The notes below the pieces were generated by a model that had not been told where the DNA came from, did not search any database, and saw only the letters and a list, made by a program, of their open reading frames with translations. Of a stretch of 64,000 bases of DNA, positions 37,184 to 46,202 are shown in pieces. The stretch's first letter is position 1; every line of letters begins with the position of its first letter. Where the stretch lies: assembly GCF_014204495.1 (NCBI RefSeq), contig NZ_JACHLN010000002.1, forward strand, positions 310,001 through 374,000, in the 5' to 3' direction. The translations under genes were made by a program, and so were the position numbers. Origin of the DNA: Sphingomonas kyeonggiensis. Lineage in GTDB: Bacteria > Pseudomonadota > Alphaproteobacteria > Sphingomonadales > Sphingomonadaceae.

Positions 37184-37630
37184 TTAGCCCGCCGGGCCCT
37201 CCGCCTGCTTCTTCTCCCGCTCCGCGCGCCGCGCGGCGGCCTTTTCCTGCCGCTCGATCCTGCGCGCCTCGCGTTCCGCGCGCGCCCGTTGTGCGGGGGT
37301 GAGGATCGGAATGCCGCCGACAACGATCTCGTCCATCGAAGCATCCGCTGGTGCGGCCTGGGTTGCCGGTGCCTCCTGGGCTGCGGCGGGGAGCGCGGCG
37401 ACACCGGCTGCCAGGGCTGCCGCCACGATCGCCGCCTTCGCCACCGGACGGCGGTAGCTGACGCAAAGCTCTTCCCGCGCGCCGGCAAGCATGCGCAGCC
37501 GTTGCGGCGCGCCGAGCCGGTCCAGATCGAGCACGCGCTTGCTGCATTGCCGGCAGAAATCGCCGTCCATCACTTCGTCCAGGCGATCGGCAACGGGGCA
37601 GGGGCGACTGATCCTGGGAAAACCATCCAC
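37184..37630 (-). CDS. Small membrane protein with N-terminal CxxC head
   Basis: 148 residues. The N-terminal cytosolic part carries GDFCRQCSKRVLDLDRLG, a pattern like the FCxxCxKxVxDF heads common in Bacteroidetes membrane proteins, likely a metal or redox site. One membrane helix follows (AAIVAAALAAGVAALPAAA). A short segment EIVVGGIPI precedes a highly basic coiled tail rich in Arg, Lys, Ala and Glu. The topology suggests that a cysteine head in the cytoplasm senses or anchors something and a charged tail projects into the periplasm. The family is not recognised. Confidence 0.6.
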   Translation of the reverse strand: MDGFPRISRPCPVADRLDEVMDGDFCRQCSKRVLDLDRLGAPQRLRMLAGAREELCVSYRRPVAKAAIVAAALAAGVAALPAAAQEAPATQAAPADASMDEIVVGGIPILTPAQRARAEREARRIERQEKAAARRAEREKKQAEGPAG

Positions 37631-37759
37631 GGGGCTTCTCTCCCTTGTTTGCGCCCGCAGCCTATAATGTGAGCTGGCCGTTGCCTAGCGGCCACGTCTC
37701 TGCTAGGCGCGCGCCTTCCGCTGCCGGTCGGAAACCGGCGGCTTTCCAAGGAATTCGAT

Positions 37760-37990
37760 GTGAAGACCAATACGCATCCCGATTACCACATGATCAAGGT
37801 CCAGATGACCGACGGCACCGTCTTCGAGACTCGCTCCACCTGGGGCAAGGAAGGCGATCTGATGACGCTCGACATCGATCCGCTGGCGCACCCGGCCTGG
37901 ACCGGCGGGCAGGGCCGTCTGCTTGACCAGGGTGGCCAGGTCGCGCGCTTCAACAAGCGCTTCGGCGGCCTCAACCTCGGCAAGAAGTAA
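37760..37990 (+). CDS. rpmE: 50S ribosomal protein L31
   Basis: 76 residues from a GTG at 37760 with AAGGAA upstream; an adjacent ATG at 37758 is followed at once by TGA and cannot be used. The sequence [28 protein letters not shown] is the alphaproteobacterial L31 form. It lacks the zinc-binding CxxC, so it belongs to the zinc-independent type. L31 bridges the subunits near 5S rRNA. The gene stands alone with its own hairpin after it. Confidence 0.95.
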   Translation: MKTNTHPDYHMIKVQMTDGTVFETRSTWGKEGDLMTLDIDPLAHPAWTGGQGRLLDQGGQVARFNKRFGGLNLGKK

Positions 37991-38004
37991 TCTTGTGGGC
38001 TTTC

Positions 38005-38031
38005 GGCGCGTTACGTTGTTAACGCGCCGTT
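38005..38031 (+). terminator. Terminator-like hairpin after rpmE
   Basis: GGCGCGTTA (38005-38013) pairs with TAACGCGCC (38020-38028) around a 6-base loop, 14 bases after the rpmE stop. The T run is weak. Confidence 0.55.
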
Positions 38032-38057
38032 AGCCACCAAGGTCTAGCTTGCCCGGC

Positions 38058-38384
38058 ATGGCAAGCGCAGCACGAGCATTCGCAGCGGAATTCGAACCGG
38101 CCGAGGAACTTGGCCGGCGCAGGTCCATGCGCGCACCGGTCTCGCTCGATGCGAAGATCGGGCGGGGTGGCCTTGACCGCGCGCTCTGCAAGGTGGTGGA
38201 CGTTTCGCTCCACGGTGCCCGCATCCATACCTATTCGGTGGTGAAGGCCAACTCCATGATCTGGCTGGCGCTGCCCAGGATCGGGCATGTCGCCGCTCGC
38301 GTCGTCTGGTCGGACGATTTCGAGGCCGGCCTCGAGTTCCAGACTTCGCTCACGCCCGAAGCGTTCGAGATACTTACGGCATAA
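38058..38384 (+). CDS. PilZ-domain protein
   Basis: 108 residues from the ATG at 38058. It is a single PilZ domain, which binds cyclic-di-GMP. The RxxxR motif is RRRSMRAPV at about residue 23. The second motif is VVDVSLHGARI (D-x-S-x-x-G). The remaining strands (MIWLALPRIGHVAARVVW, AGLEFQ) complete the barrel. It probably links c-di-GMP levels to motility, polysaccharide or surface functions. A chemoreceptor is encoded 2 kb away, but no direct operon link is visible. Confidence 0.9.
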   Translation: MASAARAFAAEFEPAEELGRRRSMRAPVSLDAKIGRGGLDRALCKVVDVSLHGARIHTYSVVKANSMIWLALPRIGHVAARVVWSDDFEAGLEFQTSLTPEAFEILTA

Positions 38385-38480
38385 TGATGGCCCTGTGCGC
38401 CGAAAGGATGCACGGGGTGATTGCGCATGGGCGCAAACTAAGACATCCTCCACGAACTTCACCTGCTGGGGAAACTGGTG

Positions 38481-38993
38481 ATGCTCAAGGGTCTGCTGCT
38501 TTGCGCGGCGGCATGTGCCGCGCCCACGACGGTACTGGCAGGCGATAAGGACCTGCCGATCGTTCCGAACCTGAAGGCGATGCTCGCCGCCGATGGGGCT
38601 GCGCGCAATGTGCCGGGCCGCAAGGCCGCGGTGGCGCGGCCTGCCGGCTTCGTGCCGATCGCCTATCGCGGTCTCGAACGTGCCGATCTCTCGACCACGA
38701 CCGTTTCGCAGCCGCCGGTGCGGTTGCAGTCCGCCACCTCCGTTGCCGAGCTCAAGTCGGCGCGGGACTGGCATCTGTCGGTGGTGGAGAACAGCCAGAA
38801 CACCACCAGCGCCCGTGGCGGCAGCTGGGCCGTGTACGATACGCTCTCCGATCATCGCAAACCGCGCTTCCGCCGCTCGGCGCTGAGCACCATGCTGGTG
38901 CTCAAGATCGACGGGAAGGAAAACACATCGCCGGTCAGCGTCGGCGGCGGCGGTGTCGCATCCGCCCTGTGGAAGGCGATGCCGGGGGATTGA
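38481..38993 (+). CDS. Exported hypothetical protein
   Basis: About 170 residues. A GTG immediately before the ATG is an alternative start, and GGGGA lies upstream. A signal peptide (LKGLLLCAAACAAPTTVLAG) is clear. The mature protein is basic and Ser/Ala/Val-rich, without cysteines, and ends with a flexible SVGGGGVAS segment. No family or motif is recognised. It is convergent with the DUF2332 gene, with a 16-base gap. Confidence 0.6.
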   Translation: MLKGLLLCAAACAAPTTVLAGDKDLPIVPNLKAMLAADGAARNVPGRKAAVARPAGFVPIAYRGLERADLSTTTVSQPPVRLQSATSVAELKSARDWHLSVVENSQNTTSARGGSWAVYDTLSDHRKPRFRRSALSTMLVLKIDGKENTSPVSVGGGGVASALWKAMPGD

Positions 38994-39009
38994 GCCCCCG
39001 GCGCCCGTT

Positions 39010-40047
39010 TCAGCCCAGCCAGTCGATCCAGTTGCCATAGGCGTGGCAGGTCGCGAGCCTGCGCGTCTCGCCGCTCGGCCAGCAGGTCAGCGTGAGCTGC
39101 ACTTCGCTGCGCGTCGGCGTCCATTCGAAGCCGATCCAGGCGAGCGGCCGCTCGGCCGTGGCGCGGGCACCGGCGCCGTGGATCGCGTTGAGCACCGTCG
39201 CGCGGTCCTCGCCGGTGAAATATTGCAGCACCATCGAGTGGAAGACGACGCGGCACCGCCCGGCCAGCTGCGGCTCGGCGAGCCGCTCGACCAGCCAGGA
39301 GGCGGCGTCCTGCCGGTCGATCCGCGGCGGGTGGCGCAGCGCCAGGTCGAGCGCGCGCTCGAGCCGGCGGGCGCGGCCGGGCTGGTCGGCCCAGACATAG
39401 GACAGCAGCCGCTCGCGCGTCTCCGCGTCGCCCGGGTCGAGCGGGTTGAGATCCACACCGCGCGCCGAGGCGACCTCGATCGGGGCGGGCAGGGGCTCCG
39501 GCCCGGTCCATAGGGGCACCACCTGCACCGGCGAATCGACCTGTCCGGCGGAAATGCCCCCTAGGTCATAGCCATAGTGGGCAAGATTGAGATTGAGTCC
39601 GCAGCTCGATCCCAGCTCGAGCAGCTCGAAGGGCAGCCCGAACCGGCGCCGCGCGACCATCAGCGCGGCGCCGATCGCGGCGGCCCGGCCGACTTCGTTG
39701 GTCTGCGGCGTATCCTCCATCCAGCGCGCGATGAAGCTGTCGGAGGCGGCAAGCGCGGCGCCGATCGCGCCGTCATAATCGTCATGCTCGCGGCGATAGA
39801 GCGCGCGCAGCGCCTCGGGCTCGCCGCGGCGGGCGAGTGCGTGGAGCGCGGCGTTGAAGCGCATCGCCAGGGCCGAGGCGGAGGGGTCGCGCGGCCAGCC
39901 GGCGATCAGCTCGGCGGTCCGCGGCGCGAGATAGAGCTGGCGATGCCCCGCCTCGAGCACCGCCGCGACGAAGGGCGAGCCGAGCTTGCGGGCGACCCGG
40001 GACTGGCGGTGGAGCTCGCCCACCGGCGTGGGCACCATCATGCGCAT
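39010..40047 (-). CDS. DUF2332 family protein
   Basis: 345 residues from the ATG at 40047, which has AAGGA six bases upstream; an ATG at 40080 lacks this. The N-terminal half is helical (HRQLYLAPRTAELIAGWP). The centre holds LLELGSSCGLNLN, a glycine-rich loop reminiscent of SAM-binding motif I. The C-terminal half contains VVFHSMVLQYF and PLAWIGFEWTP. These are hallmarks of DUF2332, whose activity is not established; the loop suggests a methyltransferase-like Rossmann fold. It sits downstream of the chemoreceptor gene on the same strand. Confidence 0.8.
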   Translation of the reverse strand: MRMMVPTPVGELHRQSRVARKLGSPFVAAVLEAGHRQLYLAPRTAELIAGWPRDPSASALAMRFNAALHALARRGEPEALRALYRREHDDYDGAIGAALAASDSFIARWMEDTPQTNEVGRAAAIGAALMVARRRFGLPFELLELGSSCGLNLNLAHYGYDLGGISAGQVDSPVQVVPLWTGPEPLPAPIEVASARGVDLNPLDPGDAETRERLLSYVWADQPGRARRLERALDLALRHPPRIDRQDAASWLVERLAEPQLAGRCRVVFHSMVLQYFTGEDRATVLNAIHGAGARATAERPLAWIGFEWTPTRSEVQLTLTCWPSGETRRLATCHAYGNWIDWLG

Positions 40048-40133
40048 TCTGTTTTCCTTGCCACCCGAAGGCGGAGACATGCGGGCATCCCGGGGCCCGG
40101 CCCGACGGCATGACGCCGCCGGGCCGGTGCGCC

Positions 40134-41990
40134 TCAGAAGGACTGCCAGTCGTCGAGCGCGGCGCCGTTGGCCGGACGGGTCAGCGCCGTCACCGCGGCC
40201 GCCGGCAGCGGCTTGGCCGAGATGTCGAACCCGCCCCGCGCAGCCGCACGCGGCGTCGCCCGACCGGTCTCGCCGACCTTGAAGCGGCGCGCCTGTTCGG
40301 AGAGCGTGGTCACTTCGCTCGCCAGGTGACGCGCGGCGGCCGAGGTCTGCTCGACCATCGCGGCATTCTGCTGGGTCGACTGGTCCATCGCGCCGATCGC
40401 GGTGCTGACTTCGCTGATCGCGGTCGCCTGGGCCTGGTTGTCGCTCGCCATCTCGCCGAGCAGCGAGTGGACCTCGCCGACGCCGGTCGAGATGTTGGCC
40501 AGCGCGCCATCGACCTTCTGCACCGCATCGACGGCCGAGACGATGTCGGTCTGCGTCGCGGTGAGCTGGTCGCGGGCACGGCCCGCTTCCTCTTCCGCGC
40601 GCATCGCCAGCGCCGAGACCAGGTCGGCGACGACCGCGAAGCCGCGGCCCGCCTCGCCGGCGCGGCCAGCTTCCACCGCCGCGTTCATCGCGAGGACCCG
40701 GGTCTGGAAGGCGATCTTGTCGAGGCCCTCGATGACCGAGTCGATGCCCTTGGCGCTGTCGGCGACGCGGGTCATCGCCTGCATCGCCTCGTCGGCGGTC
40801 TCGCGACCGTCGGTGACGGTGGCGATCGTCTCGTCGGCGCGGGCGACCGTGCGGTTCGCGGCATCGGCGGTCGCGCGCAGGCGGCCGTTCATCTGCGTCA
40901 CCGCGGCGGCCGTCTCCTCGAGGCTGGCGGCATTGGCTTCGGTCCGACGCGCCAGGTCCTCGGAGGCCTGGGCGATCTCGTTCGAGCCGGTGTTGATCGC
41001 CGCGGTCGATTCCATCACCGATGCGATCAGCGTGCGCAGCTCGGTCACGGCCGCGTTGAAGTTGGTCTTCACCGCTTCATATTCGCCCGGGAAGGCCTGG
41101 CTGATCTCGGCGGTGAGGTTGCCGCCGGCCAGTTCGGAGAGCTGCGCCGATACGGTCTCGACGACCATCTTCTGCGCGGCCTCGGCCTTGGCATTGGCGG
41201 CGTCGGCGGCCTGCTTGGCCACCGCGGCGTCGCGGAACACCAGCACGGCGCGGGCCATGTCGCCCAGCTCGTCGCGGCGATCCGCGTCGGGCACGGCGAT
41301 GTCGTTCCGGCCGGCCGCAAGGTCCGCCATGGTACGGGTGAGGCCCGAGATCGGGCTGGCGATCAGCCGGGTGAGCACGACGGCGAGGGTGATCGCGATG
41401 CCGATCAGCGCGATCGCACCGATCACCAGCACGAACAGGGCGGTGCCGATCGCCGATTCCTGGCGGGCGCCGTTCTGCTCGATCGCGGCGGTCTGTGCGT
41501 CCTTGATCTCGCGCAGCGGCAGCACGGCGGCGCTGGTCAGCACGGCCTTGCCGGCGGCGCGGACATCGGCCTCGGCCGCGTCACGCTGGCCGGCCTTGAC
41601 CTTGGCGATCAGGCGATCGCTCCAGTCCTTGCGCCACTTGAGCGTTTCCTCGCGCGACTTGACCAGCGCGTCCTTCAGCTTGGGATCCTTCAGCAGGGTC
41701 TCCAGCTCGGCCGAGGTCTTGTCATAGTCGTCCCGCCCCTCGTTGTACGACTTGAGATAGGTCTCGTCGGCGGTGACGAGGAAGCCGCGCATCTGGCTGT
41801 TCTGGCGCAGCAGCGCGGTCTCCAGCGCCTGCGCCTTGGCGTAGATCGACTGGCTGAGATTGTTGGCGTCGGTCGAGCCGCGAATCGACGAGATGCTGGA
41901 GTAGAACACCAGCATCACGATCGCCGCCGTCGCGCAGATCGTCAGGAACGACAGGCCCAGCTTCCTGGGGATCTTCATGGCCTTGAACAT
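40134..41990 (-). CDS. Methyl-accepting chemotaxis protein
   Basis: 618 residues. It has an N-terminal membrane helix (LGLSFLTICATAAIVMLVF) and a periplasmic helical CHASE3-like sensor (about 35-185, RGFLVTADETYLKSYNEGRD). A second helix (ALFVLVIGAIALIGIAITLA) leads to HAMP segments and then a long signalling coiled coil. The hairpin tip is VEGLDKIAFQTRVLAMNAAVE with EAGRGFAVVADLVSALA. The usual E-V-R-x-LA is changed to V-SA. The chain ends ALDDWQSF, similar to the xWxxF tether that recruits CheR and CheB. It senses a small ligand or membrane state and controls CheA. No che genes are in the window. Confidence 0.92.
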   Translation of the reverse strand: MFKAMKIPRKLGLSFLTICATAAIVMLVFYSSISSIRGSTDANNLSQSIYAKAQALETALLRQNSQMRGFLVTADETYLKSYNEGRDDYDKTSAELETLLKDPKLKDALVKSREETLKWRKDWSDRLIAKVKAGQRDAAEADVRAAGKAVLTSAAVLPLREIKDAQTAAIEQNGARQESAIGTALFVLVIGAIALIGIAITLAVVLTRLIASPISGLTRTMADLAAGRNDIAVPDADRRDELGDMARAVLVFRDAAVAKQAADAANAKAEAAQKMVVETVSAQLSELAGGNLTAEISQAFPGEYEAVKTNFNAAVTELRTLIASVMESTAAINTGSNEIAQASEDLARRTEANAASLEETAAAVTQMNGRLRATADAANRTVARADETIATVTDGRETADEAMQAMTRVADSAKGIDSVIEGLDKIAFQTRVLAMNAAVEAGRAGEAGRGFAVVADLVSALAMRAEEEAGRARDQLTATQTDIVSAVDAVQKVDGALANISTGVGEVHSLLGEMASDNQAQATAISEVSTAIGAMDQSTQQNAAMVEQTSAAARHLASEVTTLSEQARRFKVGETGRATPRAAARGGFDISAKPLPAAAVTALTRPANGAALDDWQSF

Positions 41991-42114
41991 ATTTCCTAGC
42001 CTTGATCGGGATGGTGGCGCCTGCGGCCGCAGGGCGCCGCCACCTCAGGGGTGCTTCCGATACGGAGCGGGGCCCGGACCATGCCCCCCGGCATGGCCCG
42101 GACCCTGCGCCGGA

Positions 42115-44625
42115 TCAGAAGTCGAAGCGGACCGCCGCCGAGATGGTGCGGCCGTTGAGCACATGCGCACGCGCCACGCCCACCGCCGGGATCACTGCGT
42201 CGTCGATCGCGGTGATCGCGATGACGTCGAACAGGTTCGCGGCGTTGACCGACAGCGTCACGCGGTCGAGCGGACGGAACTGCACGAACGCGTTGGTCGT
42301 CGTGTAGCCCGGCACCTTCAGCGTGTTCGCGGCCGTGGCCCAGCTGCCGGTGGTGCCGATGACGACGGCGCCGACGCTGAACTTCTCGGTCGTGATCTGC
42401 GGGGTCACCTGGTAGATCAGCTTCGCCTGGTGCTGCGGCGTGTTGCCGCTGTTCGCCGGGGTGAACACGTCGTTCGTGATCTCCGCGTCGGTATAGGTCG
42501 CACCCGCGGTCAGGCTGAAGATGCCCATGCGGTAGCTGCCCTCGAACTCGGCGCCGATCGCCTTGTAGTCGCGCAGCAGCGGCAGGCCGGTGGTCGAGTC
42601 GAGGTTGCTGTCCTCGGCCTTGGCCCAGAAGCCGGTCAGGTTGAGGGTCAGCTTGTCGTTGCGGTACTTCACGCCCGCCTCGGCCTGGTGGACGACGTCG
42701 ACCGCATTGTCCTTGTCGACCATCTTGCCGGTGTTCGGGTTGACCAGCGGGCTGAACTGGATGCGGTCGCCATTGGCGCGGCCGCCACGGCTGTAGCGCG
42801 CGAACACCGCGAGCGGTTCGGCGATGCGCCAGTTGATGCCGGCCGAATAGCTCAGATAGCCATAGGTATAGTCGACCACGCCCGGGGTGGCCGGGGTGAT
42901 CGCCACGGCCATTTCCGGAACCGAGATCACGCCGTCGCCATTGACGTCGCGCGGGGCGACGCCGACGCGGCCACCGCCCAGATCGGCGCCGAACACGGTG
43001 CCTTCGGCCTTGCCGAAGTCATAGCGCAGCGAACCGCCGATCGAGACGCCGCCGACCTTGAGGTTGACCGAGGCGAACGGCGCGTTGGTGGTGTAGCCGA
43101 GCTTGTAGCCGCGGCGGAACTGGCCCGGGGTCGGCGCGCCATAGCGCAGCGTGCCGTCCTGGGTGACCTTCACGCCACCGGCGGTGGCGACGTCGAGCAG
43201 CTGGGCATCGCCATTGTCCGAGATGCCGCTGAGCACGGTCGCCCAGTTCCAGTCGGAATCGATGTTCTGGTGCGAGCTGTAGAGGCCGACGGTGGTCGTC
43301 AGGTCATGGCCGCCGAGCTTCCACACCTTGCTGGCGCGGATGTCGTTGGTGACGTTGCTCAGGTCGTTCAGGTCGGTATCCGCGAGCATCATCAGCGCGC
43401 CGAGGCCATTGCCGTTGAGCGTGGTCGGGTTGGTGACCGCGGTGCCGGTGTTCGGGCCGCTGGCATAGCGCAGCGTGCCGCCCGGGGCGCCGAACGCCGC
43501 CGGCATCGCCGCAGCGGGCACGAACTGGGTGTAGTAGATGCCCATGTAATGGTTGGTCATGTTCGAGTAGCGGAACTTCTCGGTCACGTCCCAGCCGGCG
43601 ATGTCGAACTTCGCCTCGAGGCCCACGGACTTCTGGATCGGGTGCTGGCCGGCGGTCACGTCGTCGCGCACCGGCTGGTTGTTGCCGTCCAGGGTCAGCT
43701 GGGTCTGGTAGAACTTCGAGAACAGCGAGTCATGACGCACGTCATAGCCGGCGATGTTCTTGTACTTCGGATCGGCGTTGGTGCCGCTCACCGCGATCGG
43801 GGTGATGTCGTACGCGGGCGTGCGGTCATCCAGATACTTGGCGTAGAAGCGGATATAGCCGCCGTCGAACTCCTTGGTGACGTTCAGCTTGATCTGGCCG
43901 CCGCGGGTCGAGGTGAAGCCGGTCGCGCGCGGGCCTTCGCCGTCGCGGTAGAAGCCGCCGACATGGAAGCGCAGCGTCGGGGTGATCTTCGCGCCATAGT
44001 CGAAGTCGATGCGGCGCATGCCATAGTCGAGGCCGGCCGAGAGCTGCACGGCGCCGCCTTCGGTGTCGCCGGTCTTCGAGATGAAGTTGACGATGCCGCC
44101 GGGCGAGTTCGACGCGAAGGTCGAGGCCGATCCGCCACGGATCGCTTCCACCGCCGCCAGGTTCAGGTCGGCGCGCAGGAAGGTGTCGGCGGTGGCGAAG
44201 GCGATGTCGCCGAATTCGAGCACGGGCAGGCCGTCTTCCTGCAGCTGCAGGAACTTGGCGCCGGTCGAGGCGATCGGCAGGCCGCGGATGGTGATGTTGG
44301 CGCTGCCTTCACCGGTCGACGCTTCCGAGCGGATGCCCGGGATGTCGCGCAGGATCTCGGAGATCGAGCGGGCGCCGATCTTGTCGATCTCGGCGGCGCG
44401 CAGCGCGCTGGTCGAGGTGGCGCTGTCCAGGCGGTCGCGGCCCTTGGCGACGCCGGTCGAGAAGACTTCCTCGGTCTTCTTGGCGGCCGGGGTCTTCTGG
44501 GCCTCGCCCTCGGGCTTCGGTGCGGTGTTGCTGGTCGCCGGAGCGGCCGGCGCGGTCTCCGACGCCATGGCAGGGGCGACGAGTGCGAACGGCGCGGCAG
44601 TGATCAACAGGAAATGCTTCTTCAT
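42115..44625 (-). CDS. TonB-dependent receptor
   Basis: 836 residues with a signal peptide (KKHFLLITAAPFALVAPAMA) and an Ala/Pro/Lys-rich N-terminal spacer. The plug domain contains SISEILRDIPGIRSEASTGEGSANITIRGLP and SNSPGGIVNFISKTGD. The 22-strand barrel ends RTISAAVRFDF with the terminal Phe required for BAM. It lacks the sugar-receptor plug signature of the receptor at 13762 and looks more like a siderophore- or cofactor-type receptor. The ligand cannot be told. The upstream 600-base gap probably holds its promoter. Confidence 0.9.
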   Translation of the reverse strand: MKKHFLLITAAPFALVAPAMASETAPAAPATSNTAPKPEGEAQKTPAAKKTEEVFSTGVAKGRDRLDSATSTSALRAAEIDKIGARSISEILRDIPGIRSEASTGEGSANITIRGLPIASTGAKFLQLQEDGLPVLEFGDIAFATADTFLRADLNLAAVEAIRGGSASTFASNSPGGIVNFISKTGDTEGGAVQLSAGLDYGMRRIDFDYGAKITPTLRFHVGGFYRDGEGPRATGFTSTRGGQIKLNVTKEFDGGYIRFYAKYLDDRTPAYDITPIAVSGTNADPKYKNIAGYDVRHDSLFSKFYQTQLTLDGNNQPVRDDVTAGQHPIQKSVGLEAKFDIAGWDVTEKFRYSNMTNHYMGIYYTQFVPAAAMPAAFGAPGGTLRYASGPNTGTAVTNPTTLNGNGLGALMMLADTDLNDLSNVTNDIRASKVWKLGGHDLTTTVGLYSSHQNIDSDWNWATVLSGISDNGDAQLLDVATAGGVKVTQDGTLRYGAPTPGQFRRGYKLGYTTNAPFASVNLKVGGVSIGGSLRYDFGKAEGTVFGADLGGGRVGVAPRDVNGDGVISVPEMAVAITPATPGVVDYTYGYLSYSAGINWRIAEPLAVFARYSRGGRANGDRIQFSPLVNPNTGKMVDKDNAVDVVHQAEAGVKYRNDKLTLNLTGFWAKAEDSNLDSTTGLPLLRDYKAIGAEFEGSYRMGIFSLTAGATYTDAEITNDVFTPANSGNTPQHQAKLIYQVTPQITTEKFSVGAVVIGTTGSWATAANTLKVPGYTTTNAFVQFRPLDRVTLSVNAANLFDVIAITAIDDAVIPAVGVARAHVLNGRTISAAVRFDF

Positions 44626-45227
44626 GATTAGACGATCCACCTTTGAAAATTTTGTGACCCTCGGCGGGGTCGTTCCTTCCCTGGAAACCGGCGCTGCCGG
44701 TGCTGCCTCGGCGATGGCGGGCCCCCGTTGCGCGGGACCGGGCCAGCCATGCGGACGAAGCGGAATTTCTGCGGTCTGGATGGTTCCGGCCTGGGGCTGC
44801 ACCCGAGGGCATCGACCGGCGATGGCTTGCGAACGTCGGGCACGCGCAGGCTCTCGGCCCGACGCGACGGGATCGCGCAGCCGGTGGCGAGATGATTGCG
44901 GGTGATGCGTTCGCGGAGCCGCCCCCCTCCCGGAGCTTTCCGCATCGATGCGCCGAACGGCAGAAACGCTGCCGTGGCCGCCAGAACTTCCCTGGCCTCT
45001 TGCGAGGCTCTTGTACCGCTGCGCTCCTTTCCCCCTCAGCGGGCCGGTGGGCCCATCGGTTAATATAGTCGGGTCGGGAGAAGCGCGGTCAGACTACGCA
45101 AAATTTATATTATCTGACAAATCAGAGCATGACTCTGAGAAGCAAGGCTTTCTTCCAATACAGGGTGTGTACGGGTCGCGGTTCTTCGGCGGGTGTTGCG
45201 CCGGAACCACAGTAACCGAAGCTCGTC
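44626..45227. other. Intergenic region upstream of the second TonB receptor
   Basis: No credible gene is seen in these 602 bases. The half nearest the receptor is GC-rich. Around 45060-45140 the DNA turns strikingly AT-rich (for example AAAATTTATATTATC) and includes the dyad TCAGAG-CATGA-CTCTGA at 45122-45138, a candidate promoter and operator zone for the minus-strand receptor. Confidence 0.5.
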
Positions 45228-45962
45228 TTAGTTCGGCTTGGTCTGGCGTTGCGCGACGAGCTTGCGCACCAGCTCGGCATATTCGTTATTTGCGTCCAGC
45301 GCCTTTGCCTGGTTCGCGGCGTTGGTTGCGCCGGCCATGTCGTTCTGCGCGACCAGGGCGATGCCCTTCGCGGCGATCAGGTTGGCGCGCTCGGCGCCGG
45401 CCAGGTCCTTGTCGCTGGCCAGGAACCGGTCGACGAAGGGCGGCATCTCGCCATAGGCGGACAGGCTCAGCAGCGTCGCGACATATTCCTTGGTCAGGTC
45501 ATGCTGGTTGGGGGAGATGGCGAGCCCCTTGGCGTAGCTTGCCTTGGCGCCGGCGAAGTCCTGCATCTCATACTGGATCCAGCCGACCGCATAGGCGAGC
45601 TCGGCATAGTGGAGGTTGGTCAGCACGAAGTTGGAGTCGGCCGGGAAGCCGTCGATCGCCTTGCCGGCCTTCTTCGCGGCGTCATAGGCGAGATACTGGT
45701 GCTCGTCATAGACGCGCACCTCGGCGCCGCAGCGTTCGGCCGCGGGCATCGCGGCGGGCAGGGTGGCATAATGCTTCTGCAGCGCGGGAAGCAGGGCGGT
45801 GAAACCCGGCTTGTCCTGCGCCTTCATCAGCGCGAACGCCTTGTCGATATCGGGCTGGACCCGGGCGGCGAAGGCCGCCTTGTCCTCGCAGGACCCGGCC
45901 AGGGCGGCGGCGGGCGAAAGCAACGCGATGGCGGCGACAGTTGCGACCAAATATCCACGCAT
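45228..45962 (-). CDS. Periplasmic TPR-like protein
   Basis: 244 residues from the ATG at 45962, which has AAGGGGG seven bases upstream. The signal peptide MRGYLVATVAAIALLSPAAALAG is clear. The body is all-helical with tetratricopeptide-like pairs (YAELAYAVGWIQYEMQDFAGAKASYAKGLAISPN and a later ANLIAAKGIALVAQNDMAGATNAANQAKAL). Two cysteines (SCEDKA, ERCGAE) may form a disulfide. TPR proteins scaffold complexes; the partner is unknown. The gene lies directly downstream of tRNA-Ser on the same strand. Confidence 0.75.
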   Translation of the reverse strand: MRGYLVATVAAIALLSPAAALAGSCEDKAAFAARVQPDIDKAFALMKAQDKPGFTALLPALQKHYATLPAAMPAAERCGAEVRVYDEHQYLAYDAAKKAGKAIDGFPADSNFVLTNLHYAELAYAVGWIQYEMQDFAGAKASYAKGLAISPNQHDLTKEYVATLLSLSAYGEMPPFVDRFLASDKDLAGAERANLIAAKGIALVAQNDMAGATNAANQAKALDANNEYAELVRKLVAQRQTKPN

Positions 45963-45984
45963 GCCCATACCCCCTTGAAGAATA

Positions 45985-46074
45985 TGGCGGAAAGGGTGGG
46001 ATTCGAACCCACGGTGCGCTTCCACGCACGGCGGTTTTCAAGACCGCTGCCTTAAACCACTCGGCCACCTTTCC
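45985..46074 (-). tRNA. tRNA-Ser (anticodon TGA)
   Basis: 90 bases including an encoded CCA. The acceptor stem GGAAAGG/CCTTTCC is perfect. The D-arm has GGCCGAGTGGTTTAAGGC. The anticodon stem GCGGT/ACCGC holds the loop CTTGAAA with anticodon TGA (plus-strand TCA at 46038-46040). A long class II variable arm and the GGTTCGAATCC T-loop confirm serine. It reads UCA and related UCN codons. Confidence 0.97.
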
Positions 46075-46202
46075 GCGTTGCGACTCGCGCTATCCGGATT
46101 GGCGACGATCCGCCACAATTTGTTGACGAAAACCGCCGCTGGGGGGTTCAGGATCGAGTCTCCCTGTGGCACAAAAGGCGCATGCGGGGATCGAGTGGTG
46201 TG

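Noticed and set aside
38019..38033. TTAA-N7-TTAG, near-match to a CtrA box upstream of the PilZ gene
   Set aside because: The same bases form the right arm of the rpmE terminator-like hairpin, and one half-site is imperfect.
44948..45802. Plus-strand frame across the TPR-like gene
   Set aside because: Antisense to a gene with a signal peptide and strong ribosome-binding site; no domain in the translation.
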